Part shown: piece after piece, positions 19,538 through 31,027 of the stretch
How the letters are laid out: the number at the start of each line of letters is the position of its first letter
Numbering within the stretch: position 1 is the stretch's first letter
Assembly (NCBI RefSeq): GCF_001659605.2
Contig: NC_035161.2
Location: 124,001-188,000 of the forward strand
Direction of reading: 5' to 3'
DNA: 64,000 nt
Origin: Manihot esculenta
Taxonomy: Eukaryota; Streptophyta; Magnoliopsida; Malpighiales; Euphorbiaceae
Made by a program: the position numbers and the translations under genes
The notes under the pieces: model-generated
Database searches by the model: none
Seen by the model: only the letters and a program-made list of their open reading frames with translations
Told to the model about the DNA's origin: nothing

Positions 19538-21516
19538 TGTAACATCCTCATACCCATAGCTAGAGTAGTGACATCACTATGTATGGGTTAGGCTAATTCA
19601 CTACAGAGTAAGTGGCATTAGGGGAGGTGCTAGCTTAACTCTAAGCTGCTAATAACTGAATCATAGAAAACGCAAATAAAGAAACGGACGTATCCAGAAA
19701 TAAAATAGACAGTGTGAGTAGCAAGTCGAGAACGAGTCACTTTCGGAAGGTGCTTAGGGTTTCCCGAGTGCTTGCTTGAGGTGCTTGGTTAAATCTGTCA
19801 TGCTTGCTTAAGTGAAAATGACTTATAAATGCTAAAAGCATAATTTAGTAGGTCAATCTATGATTATTAAAAGTTTGAAAACTAAATTGAAACATGGTAA
19901 AAAGTTAAGTAGGTTAAAGTGTGAATATGGAAAGTTAAAAGATAAAATTAAGTTTACCCACCATGTGTCACCTAACTATGTATGAAAGAATGACAAAGCA
20001 AAGTTAAAACAAGGTGGGTTGTCTTCTCCACCATTTCATTGCCGTAGGTCACTCCATTTTCAAGGAAAAAGAATTGCTTTTCTTTCTCCCACCAAAGCTA
20101 AGCCAAAATCTCACCCAATCAACTTCTTTCTTTAACAAAAATTTTCCCTAAGATCAATAGCTAAAGGAACAGCCATATATTGAAATAAGTGAAGAAGAAA
20201 ATTTTAGGGTTCTATATACATCAAGCTTGAAAATCAAAGGTGAGCTTAGAAATGTGTAGGAAATGGCATCTTCTCATTTCTTCATGCATGAATTTGAATT
20301 ATAAAGCTTTAATTTACAATTTATTCAATCATTCCCTAAGATATAAATTGACCTAGGTAAAGGAACATCCAAGGGAAAGGAGATAGCTAGAGAGTAGAAG
20401 TGGAAAAGGAAGAGGAATTCAAGAAAGGTTTGGTGTTTGTATGATTTTCTATTTTCCTTTGATTCTGCCATGAACAAGAGTGAAATTAGGAGTTGATTTT
20501 ACTTGCTGGAAATGTTGCTTTGATTGTATAAATATGTTATATAAATGTTAAAATGATATTTGAAAGGTTTAGAGTAAAGAAATTTAACATGAGAGCTACA
20601 AGTGTAAACCTGGCAGAATAGGTTGTAACAGGGCAGCTTGTATTAACAACTTCATAACTTATTGTGTATTTATTGCCATTAGGCCTAAGATATATCAAAT
20701 GAAATCTGAGACAAAGATCTGGACACAGTGGTAGTGCATTCGGAACAGGGTGTATTTCTTGTACCATAACTAATTATGTACCCAGTGAAATTTATTAAGA
20801 CCAGTGCCAAAGGAATTCTAAAACTTATATCTAAAACTTTTTAGAAGACACTTAAGCTTGAATTTGTATGGAAATATATGAATCTGATAAGTTTTATGAT
20901 ACTATAAATAAGTACCAATATTGGACTGATTAAGACTTTATTGAGCAGCTTGTAAAGAAAAATTCATAACTTAAGCGAGGGTGATCAGAATTACATGAAT
21001 TATACCTTGTTGGAAAGATAAGTCATAGATGTACATTTTTTATGAAGAAACTGAAGTCAAATTGTAACTCTAAACTATTTGAAAAGTTTATGAAATATAT
21101 GGTTGAATGCAGTTTTCCCAAATTGGAATGCTTTGTTGACAAAGTTTTGTACCATTTGCCACGCATTTCTTATCTTGTTAACTTTGACATATGAATTATA
21201 TATTCTAGAAATGAATTCAAATAGCTTCAAATGATATGCATTTACACTAAATTAATGATACTTGGCCCTGGTAAACGTAATAGGAGTCGAGGTTAGTTTA
21301 AGGGTATGGCATGCCATATAATCATATAGAGTTCGCAGTACTGCTACCGATACATGCTATATATATTTGAGGTTACATATCAGGTACAATTTACTTGGAC
21401 TATCTAAAACTTGATATTTACAGATAAAGGAAATTGTTTAGTCTGAATATCTCTAAAAGGTATAGTTTGTGACAGACCTTGCTTTATCTACACTTGATAG
21501 GGTAAGGGGTGTTACA
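19538..21516 (+). mobile_element. Solo LTR F, TSD AACAG
   Basis: A 1979-bp sequence bounded by TGTAACATCC and GGGTGTTACA, with AACAG at 19533-19537 and 21517-21521. It has no primer site, coding region or polypurine tract, so it is a solo LTR left by recombination between two LTRs. A second, inverted copy of the family (F') is spread over 23643-24821, 41235-41376 and 47504-47970. The Ty3/gypsy lineage of its parent cannot be told from the LTR alone. Confidence 0.9.
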
Positions 21517-21521
21517 AACAG

Positions 21522-22420
21522 CCCGACCACACCATAGTCTAGCATATCCAGCCTTTGGCCATTCTCACACTGAGGAAGAGACATCCTAGGCCCTTTCCCT
21601 AAAACCATAGGATAGAAGAGATTTGTGATAGTAGCGGCGGAGTACTTCTCCAAGTGGCTTGAGGCTGAGGCCGTGCCCACCATTACAGCATGCAAGGTGA
21701 TAGACTTCGTCTGGGGCAACATCATCTGCAGATTTGGGATACCTAGGACACTTATATCCGATAATGGCAAGCAATTTGACTGCAAGTCCTTCAGGGATTT
21801 CACGAAGAACATGGGCATCTGGTATAAGTTCTCCTCGGTACCCCACACCCAAACAAATGGCCAGACGGAAGTAACAAACCGAGCAATCCTTCAAGGACTG
21901 AAGAAGTGGCTGGATGGAGGGAAGAAGAATTGGGTGGCCGAGCTCAACAGCATCCTATGGGAGTTCCAGACTACCCCTCAGATGCCGACGAAGGAAACAC
22001 CATTCGCATTGGCATTCAACACCGAGGCGGTAGACTCTGTAGAACTACAGATCCTTTCTCACCGTGTCCAATTCAGCAATGAGGACACCAACGGGGAGAA
22101 GCTAAGAAGCAACCTCGGCGCCCTAGAGGAAATCAGAGAGGCAGCTCAAGTATGCACCGCTGCTTATCAGTAAAAGGCAGCCCGTTACTACAACTAGAAG
22201 GTTAGGGAAAAGAGCCTGAAAGTTGGAGACCTGGCCCTAAGAAGACTGGAGGTGACGGGAAAGAGAGCAGTAGTGGGAAAATTGGCACCAACGTGGAAAG
22301 GTCCCTTCAGGATAACCAAAGTTGTCAAGCCTGGGGTATACTGAATTGAAGACCTGAAAGGAAACTCGAAGCCTCACACGTGGAATATCTAGTGCCTGAA
22401 GAGGTATTTTCCTTATAAGA
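21522..22420 (+). pseudogene. Integrase catalytic and C-terminal part, element B
   Basis: Resumes after solo LTR F. DILGPFP (first Asp, about 21580), LISDNGKQF (second Asp) and GQTEVTNR (Glu) are all visible, so the DDE triad survives although the frame around it is broken. The open piece 21625-22173 carries SKWLEAEAVPT through TPFALAFNTEAV. Weak pieces after 22180 (SLKVGDLALRR, KRAVVGKLAPTWKGPFRI) are the C-terminal part. The end of the polyprotein is near 22400. Confidence 0.85.
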
Positions 22421-22507
22421 ATGTGCAATGTAAAAATTTGTACTTCATATAAATGAGAAATGCTGCCTTTGTTCCCTATATCTTGAGTATTCCCAAAATA
22501 GGTATAG

Positions 22508-22867
22508 AAGTCCTCAATAAGGTAGTGCTCGGCTCAAAAAATGACCGCCGACACCTTAAAACTGAGCTGAGAATGAGAACTCCTCAGTGAAGTAGGTGAC
22601 TGATCTCGAGAAATGACCACCGGCACCACAAAACCGAGCTGAGAAGGAGAAGTCCTTAGTGAGGCAGGTGATTGGTCTCAGAAAATGACTGCCGGCACCA
22701 CAAAACCGAGCTGAGAAGGAAGAAGCCCTCAATGAGGTAGGTGACTGGTATTGGAAAATGACTGCCAGCACCACAAAATCGGCTGAGAGGAAGGAACCCT
22801 CAGTGAGGCGGGTGACCGGTCTCGAAAAAGGACCACCGGTGCCACGAAACCGGCTGAGAGCATAAAG
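22508..22867 (+). repeat. Five-copy tandem array of about 72 bp in the 3' region of element B
   Basis: Units begin near 22508, 22578, 22650, 22723 and 22795 (70, 72, 73, 72 and about 73 bases). Each contains CCTCAGTGAGG or a variant, then GGTCTCGAAAAATGACC, CCGGCACCACAAAACC and GAGCTGAGA. Tandem repeats in the 3' untranslated region are known for Tat/Ogre-type elements. Confidence 0.88.
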
Positions 22868-23642
22868 GTCAACAAAGGAGAAATAAAGGCCTTGAGCCCC
22901 ACCTCAAATGAAAAACCAAAGCTAAACAAGCAAACAATCAGACCAAAACATAGCCCATATAAGGCTCAGCGCATAAGTAGGAAATTGAGATCCACCTCAC
23001 AAAAGAGCTCAGGGCACCTAAGTGTAGGAAACAAAATTCCGAACTCCCAAGCTTATAGCACGGACAGGCTCACAGGCCATAGGCACATGAAAAAAGCCTA
23101 AGCAAAAATAAAGAACCAAGCCCACAGTTCGGATGAACTCATGACATATGAGAACTTGACAAAATAAGCTAAGTATGAAAAATAATAGAAAATCGAGCTC
23201 CCCATTCAAATGGGCCCACAGGCCTTAAACGTGCAAAAATAACCAAAACACAAAAAATGGTCGAATTCACAGCTCGGACGAGCTCACAGCCTAACACGCA
23301 CAAAAATGATCTCGGGATAAAAAAGTAACCAGGCTCTCAGATCAAATGAGTTGCAGACTTTAAATCATATCATGAAATAAGCCAAAAATAACAAACAGTA
23401 TCCGAGCTCATGAGCATTTGTGATAAAAGTAGGCTAAGTACAAAAACCAAGCTCGTAACATTGATAGGCTCATTGGCAAGAAACTCCTGAAAAATCCCAG
23501 TAATAAAGTGTCTGAGCTGGCAGCCCGGACAAGTTCGAGGGAGCAGCACACGCAGAAAGAGCTCATAAAAATGATCATCTCCATAAGTGTGAACAAGTCC
23601 GTAAGATAAATGCGTGAAAATAAACTAAGTATAATATATCCG
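22868..23642 (+). other. 3' non-coding region of element B, ending at a broken junction
   Basis: About 775 bases without a gene. Loosely repeated phrases such as CAGCTCGGACGAGCTCACAG, GGGCCCACAGGCC and GCGCACAAAAAT suggest a second, diverged tandem arrangement. There is no polypurine tract and no LTR. Around 23640 the sequence changes abruptly to inverted F-family LTR. Confidence 0.6.
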
Positions 23643-24821
23643 AGTATCATCAATTCAGTGTAAATGCATATCATTTGGAGCTATTTGAATTCATTTCCAA
23701 CATAATAAATCATGTGTCAAAGTTAACATGATGAGAAACTCATGGCAAATAGTGCAAGACTTTGTCAACATAACATTCCAATTTGAGAAAACTGCATTCT
23801 GCCATGTATTGCATAAATATTTCAAGCAGTTTAGAGTTATAATTTAACTTCAATTTCTTCATAAAAAATGTATATTTTTGTCTTATCTTTCTAACAAGTT
23901 ATAGTTCATGTAAATCTGACTACTCTAGCTCAAGTTATGAATTTTTATTTACAAGCTGCTCAATAAGGTCTTAATCAGTCCAGTATTGGTACTTGTTTAT
24001 AGTATTATAAAACATATCAAATTTATGCATTTTCATACATATTCAAGCTTAAGTATCTTCTATAAAATTTTAGGTATACTTCTTAAGATTTATTTGTCAC
24101 TAGTCTTAATAAATTTCACTGAGTACATAATTAGTTATGGTATAATTAATACACACTATCCCGGATGCACTAACTCTGTGTCCAGTTTAAGTTTACTTGA
24201 AATTTTTATCATTTTACCTATAGATTCAGAATTTGATCGATTCATAAAAGTTTTAGATCTTTTTCTCAGCTTTCATTTGATATATCTTAGGCCTAATTTC
24301 AATAAATGCACAATAAGTTATGAACTTGTTAACACAAGCTGCCCTATTCAAACCTATTCTGCTAGATTTGCACTTTTAGCTCTCATGTTAAGTTTCTTTA
24401 CTCTAAGCCTTTCAAACACCATTTTAACATTCATATAACATATTTATACAATCAAAGCAACATTTACAGCAAGTAAAATCAATCTCCAACTTCATATGTC
24501 CATGAGAAAAGTCAAGGAAAACAGAAAATCAAATAAACACCAAACCTTTCTTGAATTTCTTCTTTTCTTTTCCTTTTCTAATCTCTAGCTATCTCCTTCC
24601 CCTTTGATGTTATTTCACCTAGGTAGATTTATGTCTTAGGAAAGGATTGAATAAATTGTAAATTAAAGCTTTATAATTCAAATTCATGCATGAAGAAATG
24701 AGAAGATGCCATTTCCTTCACATTTCTAAGCTCACCTTTGATTTTCAAGCTTGATGTATATGGAACCCTAAACTTTTCTTCTTTAATTCTTTCAATATAT
24801 GGCTGTTCCTTTAGCTCATGG
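23643..24821 (-). mobile_element. Inverted F-family LTR (F'), part 1, truncated at its 3' end
   Basis: The reverse complement matches solo LTR F from about 21270 backwards (for example GATATGCATTTACACT, and the block around the GCTTGATGTATAT motif). The last 250 bases of the LTR are missing on the left. It continues after element G at 41235 and after element E at 47504. The 150-codon open frame at 23986-24438 lies in LTR sequence and is not a gene. Confidence 0.85.
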
Positions 24822-27036
24822 TGTAACGACCCCAAAATGGACCGTCACCGGCGCTAGGATTCAGGTCGGCTTAAAGCCGCCAGAACCCGTAGCAAGCCTG
24901 CTATACTCTCTGTGTACCTGTAAGTCTCATACATGATCATACATTTTCTGTGAAAATAAAAACTCTGGTCTGAACCAAGGCTTAACCTGTGCATGCACTA
25001 TCTCTGTACTCTGTACTCTGTACTCTGTACTCTGTACCCCTGACTAGAGCTGGCTCTAGATGGGTTAACTCATACCTGTTAAGCCTAGTTTTTCACATAC
25101 TCTCTCAAACATTTACATATACAGATCATGTACATAATACAAGATTTATAACACTACATAACTAAGTCAAGCACAACTTTAAACACAACTAGTACATCTC
25201 TTTAATATTACATGTCCACTCTAAGCTATTACAAAACTCTTCTCTCTTCCTGTACTCTACTGGATTTTCCCTGTACACTGTACACTAAACCTGCAAGACT
25301 GGGGTTAAGGGAGTGGGATGAGCTCTATAGCCCAGTGAGTAGAACAGTAAAATATATCATTAAAACATGATCTTATGGAATGCATCATAACACATACAAT
25401 CTACATCAAGGGTAAACCCGTCACCACATAGTCCCAGTAAACCGTGCCAGGCCGTAGACTAGGGTCCTGGTATTCCTGTCTTGTATATGTATATGTGTAT
25501 ATAACACCTGTACTTACCATTTGCCAGGGCGTAGAATGGGGTCATGGACTTTCCTATACCTGCCAGGCCGTAGAATGGGGTCCTGGACTTCCTGTCTGGA
25601 ACTATTGGATCATTCAGCATTCACCCACATCAACAAATAACTATGCAATGCAACATATTCGTGGATTCTAATGCAAACAACCTACTGCATACTCATGATG
25701 TATGAATGATGCTAAAAGCATTTCATTTCTCAAGTAAAAGAAATAAGTTTAGTTCCACTCACCTCTGGCTATCTGGACTGACTCTGCATGCTCTGAAAAC
25801 GCTGGAGCAGTACTCACTACTGCTCTCTCTGGTTCCTCTGGTCTGTGTAGGCACAGATAAACTCAAATGAGGGACCAAACAAACTCAAGACCAACTCTAA
25901 TACACTCCCCAAGAATCCCCTTAAACTCACTCTAATCATCCACGCAAAGCATGCAAAGGAAGGCTGGATAGGACACGTTCGGCGGCAAGTTCGGCGGCCG
26001 AAAGTCCTCTCCAGAGACGAAACTCATGCACCTTCGGTGGCCGAATCTCTACTTTCGGCAACCGAACCCTTTCGGGGGCAAGTTTCGGAGGCTGAAAGGC
26101 ACTCCAGAGATGAAAGTCTCTACCCTTCGGCGGCACCTTCGGCGACCGAAACTCCTCTCTAGAGCCGAAAGTCCAAAGGCTCGGGGGCAAGCTTGGGCAG
26201 CCGAAGCCACCTCCTCAGGGGTTCGACGGCCGAATGTACCTTCGGCTGCCGAACCTGAGTTCATCAGCAAGGCAGAAACTTGCTCTGCCTCTCGCCAAAA
26301 ACACAAAACCATCCCAATCTCAACCACCTCCATTCCTCAACATGCATACACCCAAGTATATGCTCAAAGGGGTCAGAAACTTCCTTAAAACCCCAAACAC
26401 ATAACACATACAACACATATACAAGCTTTACTCACAAACTCCTCAAAACCTCACAAATAACCCTATTCATGCAACTCTCCCCCAAAACCTCATGAAAACA
26501 TACAAACAAGCTCAGGATCTTCACTTACCTCTTGAAACCAAGAAGATGAACGATCCTAACGTGGAGTTTTGGAGCAACTCTCCTTCAAAACTCTTCAAAC
26601 TTCAAAATTCAAGTTTCTAACTCAAAACCTTCAAATAAACATAAAAATCAATCAAATCTTTGCATGATGTAATGAAAACATGAAAAAAACTCAAGAAGGA
26701 CAGAGTCTCGCCTCAGAAATTGAAAGGAATCAGCGTGCCTTATCCGTTCAACCGATTGAGGGCCTTTTATAGGTGGCTGGCCAGACCACCTTTGGCGGCC
26801 TATCATGAAACCGAAAGCCATGCATGTTCGGCGGCCGAACCTCACCTTCGGCGGCCGAACTTGGCTTTTCTGCCTTGGTTCATTTCACTCAAAAACTCAT
26901 TTCCTTATGCATTCAAACTTATGAACATATCAAAACATGGTAGAAAAACATAAATCTAACCCGTCTAGAGACTTTCGGCATCCTGGACTCCACCGGAAAG
27001 TAGAATTCCGATGCCGGACTCTAGCCGGGTATTACA
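24822..27036 (-). repeat. 3' LTR of element G
   Basis: Reads TGTAACGACCCC to GGGTATTACA on the plus strand, so TGTAATACCCGG to GGGGTCGTTACA on its own strand. It contains a minus-strand TATA box at 26764-26773, GCC-type motif clusters at 25975-26260 and 26790-26865, and a 7-bp microsatellite near 25002. Confidence 0.92.
25002..25037. repeat. Seven-base microsatellite (CTCTGTA)n in G LTR
   Basis: About five units of CTCTGTA/TACTCTG. The partner LTR has fewer units (about 39166-39196), so the two LTRs of the same element differ in length here. Confidence 0.85.
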
Positions 27037-27050
27037 TTCTCCCCCCCTTA
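27037..27050 (-). promoter_or_regulatory. Polypurine tract of element G
   Basis: TTCTCCCCCCCTTA on the plus strand is TAAGGGGGGGAGAA on the element's strand, directly before its 3' LTR. Confidence 0.88.
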
Positions 27051-27114
27051 AGAACATTCGTCCCCGAATGTGCCGAAAACAAATAACTAACACATAAAAA
27101 GGAGGAAACTAACC

Positions 27115-30100
27115 TCAAAACAGATATGGATATTGCTGGAGCATAGACTTCCGCGTCTCCCAGGTGCACTCTTCGAGATTATGGTGGTTCCACAGAACTT
27201 TCACCATCAGAATCTCCTTATTTCTTAGTTGTTTGATCTGTGTGTCAAGAATCCGCACTGGCTGTTCTATATAGGTGAGATTTCCAAGGACCTCCACATC
27301 AGGCGCACTAAGAACTTGATTCGGATCTGACACAAACTGCCGTAGCATAGGAACATGAAATACCGGGTGAATTCTCGCCATAGAAGTAGGTAAATCCAGT
27401 TTATACGACACATTTCCGATCCTCTGTAAAATCTCAAAGGGTCCAATGTACCGTGGAGCTAACTTACCCTTCTTCCCAAAACGAACCACTCCTTTCAGTG
27501 GAGACACTTTTAGCAATACCCAATTACCCTCCTGGAACTCTAACAGTTTCCTGCATACGTCTGCATAGCTTTTCTGTCTACTCTGAGCTGTTCTGATCCT
27601 CTCTCTGATCATGGGCACTGTTCTACTGGTAATCTCTACCAACTTTGGCCCTGCAAGAGCCTTCTCTCCTACCTCTTCCCAGCAAACAGGTGATCTACAC
27701 TTCCTCCCATACAACGCTTCATATGGAGCCATCCCTATGCTAGCATGATGGCTGTTATTGTAGGCAAACTCTACCAGAGGTAGATGCTGCCTCCAAGGAC
27801 CGCTAAAGTCTAACACACACATTCAGAGCATATCCTCTATAGTCTGGATGGTCCTCTCTGACTGTCCATCAGTCTGCGGATGGAAAGCAGTGCTAAAATC
27901 TAACCTCGTGCCCATTGCACTCTGCAGACTTCGCCAAAACCTGGAAGTGAACTGAGGTCCTCTAACTGAGACTATAGACACTGGAACTCCATGTAATCGC
28001 ACTATCTCATCCAGATATACCTGTGCCAACTCATCCACAGAATAGTTACTCCTAACTGGAATGAAATGAGCAGATTTTGTGAGTCTGTCCACAATCACCC
28101 ATATAGAGTCTATCCTATTGGATGCTGCCGGTAAGCCCACTACAAAATCCATAGCTATGTTCTCCCACTTCCACTTTGGAATCGGCAGTGGGTTAAGCAT
28201 TCCAGCCGGCTTCTGATGTTCTCGTTTCACCCTCTGACAAACTTCACAGGCTGTCACGAACTGCGCCACTTCTTTCTTCATGGCTGGCCACCAATATACC
28301 CTTTTTAGATCCCGATACATCTTGGTGGCTCCTGGGTGAACACTATACCTCGCATTATAAGCTTCCCTCATAATGTCTTCTTTCAGACTGCTACTATCTG
28401 GTACACAAAGTCGACTTCCATAGCGAAGGATCCCTTTGTTGTCAAATCTGAACTCTGTACTGTTGCCTGACTGAACAGTCCTGGCAATTTTCATCAACTC
28501 TTGGTCCTCATGCTGTTTCTGAGCTATCTGCTCTAGAAACACAGGTGTCACTCTCATCTGTGCTATCAACGCACCCGTACTAGACAACTCAAGTTGTAAC
28601 CCTTCTTCAATGAGCTTATAAAGCTCCATCACTACTGGTCTCCGCTCTACTGTTATATGGGATAAACTGCCTAGTGACTTCCGGCTTAGGGCGTCTGCCA
28701 CCACATTCGCCTTACCCGGATGATACTGGATCTTACAATCATAATCACTGAGCAATTCTACCCATCTTCTCTGCCTCAAATTCAGCTCTCTCTGGCTCAA
28801 GATGTACTGTAGACTCTTGTGATCAGTGAAGATCTCGCATTTCACCCCATAGAGGTAATGCCTCCACATCTTGAGTGCAAAAATAACTGCTGCCATCTCA
28901 AGGTCATGGGTGGGGTAATTCAACTCGTGCTTCTTTAACTGTCTAGAAGCATAAGCAATCACCCTATCACTCTGCATCAAAACACAACCCAATCCCACTC
29001 GAGATGCATCACAGACTGTGAAATCCTCATTACTAACAGGCAGAGCTAGCACTGGTGCTGATGTTAATCTCCTCTTGAGCTCCTCAAAGCTCTCTTCACA
29101 CTGGTCTGACCAGATAAACTTCTGGTTCTTCTGAGTCAATTTGGTCATAGGAGCCGCTATCTTTGAGAAGTCCTGAACGAACCTCCTGTAGTAACCTGCC
29201 AGTCCCAAAAAGCTTTTAATCTCAGTCACTGTAGTGGGTCTGGGCCAGTTCGCTACAGCCTCTATCTTCTTGGGGTCTACCTCAATCCCTTCTGCTGATA
29301 CTACATGTCCCAAGAAGGAAATGCTCCTTAACCAAAACTCACACTTCGAGAACTTGGCATACAAACCATGTTCTCTCAGTGTCTGCAGAACTATCCTCAG
29401 ATGCTGGGCATGCTCCTCTGCATCTCTGGAATACATTAAAATATCATCGATGAAAACAATGACAAAGTGATCCAGAAACTCACTGAAAACTCTATTCATG
29501 AGATCCATGAATGCTGCAGGGGCATTAGTCAACCCGAACGGCATCACCAAGAACTCATAATGCCCATATCTGGTCCTGAAAGCTGTCTTTGGCACATCTG
29601 CCTCTTTGACTCTCAACTGATGATACCTGGATCTCAGATCTATTTTCGAAAAACAACCTGCTCCGGCTAGCTGGTCGAATAGATCATCAATCCTAGGTAG
29701 TGGATACCTATTCTTGGTAGTGACCTTGTTCAACTGTCTGTAGTCGATACAAAGTCTGAGGGATTCATCCTTCTTTCTGACAAAGAGCACTGGAGCACCC
29801 CAAAGTGAGGTACAAGGGTGGATGAAACCCTTATCTACCAACTCCTGCAACTGTTCTTTCAACTCCTTTAACTCTGCTGGTGCCATCCTGTAGGGAGGAA
29901 TAGAGATAGGTATGGTCTCAGGCAGTAATTCTATTTCAAACTCTATCTCCCTATCAGGTGGTAATCCTGGTAAGTCATCTGGGAACACATCTGAAAAGTC
30001 TCGAACTACTGGTACTGTGGCTGGTTCCCTAACCAGACTATCTAGCTCCCTCACATGAGCTAGAAACCCCTGACAACCCCTCCTAAGCAAACGACGAGCC

Positions 30101-31027
30101 TGAAGGGCTGAAATCAAACCTCTAGGTGTACCCCTCCTGTCTCCTCTGAAGACACACTCTGACCCATCCTGGTCTCTGAGACTAACTCTCTTCTCTCTAC
30201 AGTCCAAAGTCGCACTATATGCAGATAACCAATCCATCCCTAGAATGACATCAAAATCTGTCATGTCTAGAACCACAAGGTCAGCTGGAAGGCATCTACC
30301 CTCTATGAACACTGGACTGAAACGACAGACTGACACTGCCACTGATGGGTCACACTTAGGTCCACTGACCCAGAGAGGATACTCTAACTCAGAACTGATC
30401 AAACCCAATCTCTCTATGGCTCTCGAAGCAATAAAGGAATGAGAAGCACCGGGGTCCATCAAAGCATACACATCAGAACACCCTATGATGAGATTACCTG
30501 ACACCACTATGTTCGACTTGTTAGCCTCCTCCTGTGTCACAGTGAAAATCCGTGCTGGGGCTACCGGATTTCCACCTCGGGAACCTGTTGCTGAAGTAGA
30601 GGCTGCCCCTCTCCCTCTACCTCTGCAACTACTCTGAGGCACGGCTGGAGCTGCTGGCTGTACTACACTGCCTGAACTCATCTGCTGGGATGGTGCAAAC
30701 GTCACCTGAGGACATTCCCGAGCAAAATGCCCTTCCTGTCCACATCTAAAGCAGGCTGAAGATCCCAACTGACAAGCTCCCTTGTGTGGTCTCCCACATC
30801 TCCTACATACTGGACTGCTTGCGCCAGAGCTTGAGCCACTACCTATTCCCAGACCCGACTTGACTTTACTCCAGAACTTATTCTTTGTTCCTTTTGCCTT
30901 TTCCCATCTTTTACTACCTGAAGCCGCTGTACTGGGGGCCTTAGAACCTGAAACCTGTGCCTTTGCCTGTCTCTGAATATTGGCACTTGCTTTCATTTTC
31001 CTGGCTGCGTCCACAATAGAGTGGATG
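27115..31027 (-). pseudogene. Gag end and pol of Tekay element G, one nonsense codon
   Basis: In order on the minus strand: end of gag with a zinc knuckle [14 protein letters not shown] (about 30714-30756) preceded by [12 protein letters not shown]; protease [12 protein letters not shown] (about 30437-30470); reverse transcriptase with FIDDIL (about 29440-29458); RNase H with CDAS and [10 protein letters not shown]; integrase with AMDFVVGLP, a second motif VSVRGPQFT and GQSERTIQ; and a chromodomain ending QQYPYLF at 27115. A TGA at 27823-27825 replaces what looks like an arginine codon, and the frame is otherwise open. In integrase the second catalytic Asp reads Val (codon 27964-27966), and in RT the usual DLRSGYHQ reads with R for G (29626-29628). 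Gag begins beyond element H at 38785. The nearly perfect frame suggests recent death. Confidence 0.93.

Larger units (their letters stand above)
2749..23642 (+). mobile_element. Old Tat-lineage Ty3/gypsy element (B), interrupted by A, C and F
   Basis: The coding pieces fall in the order gag, protease, RT, RNase H, second RNase H, integrase on the plus strand. They are cut by element A at 3554-3558, element C at 11163-11167 and solo LTR F at 19533-19537, each with perfect 5-bp target duplications, so the reading order resumes exactly after each. Many in-frame stops and at least one frameshift show it is long dead. The second RNase H and the long 3' non-coding region with tandem repeats point to the Tat group. 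The 3' LTR is absent: B ends at a junction with an inverted F-family LTR near 23640. Confidence 0.85.

Noticed and set aside
23986..24438. 150-codon hydrophobic frame that looks like a membrane protein
   Set aside because: It lies wholly within the inverted F-family LTR and is AT-driven; the matching part of F has no such frame.
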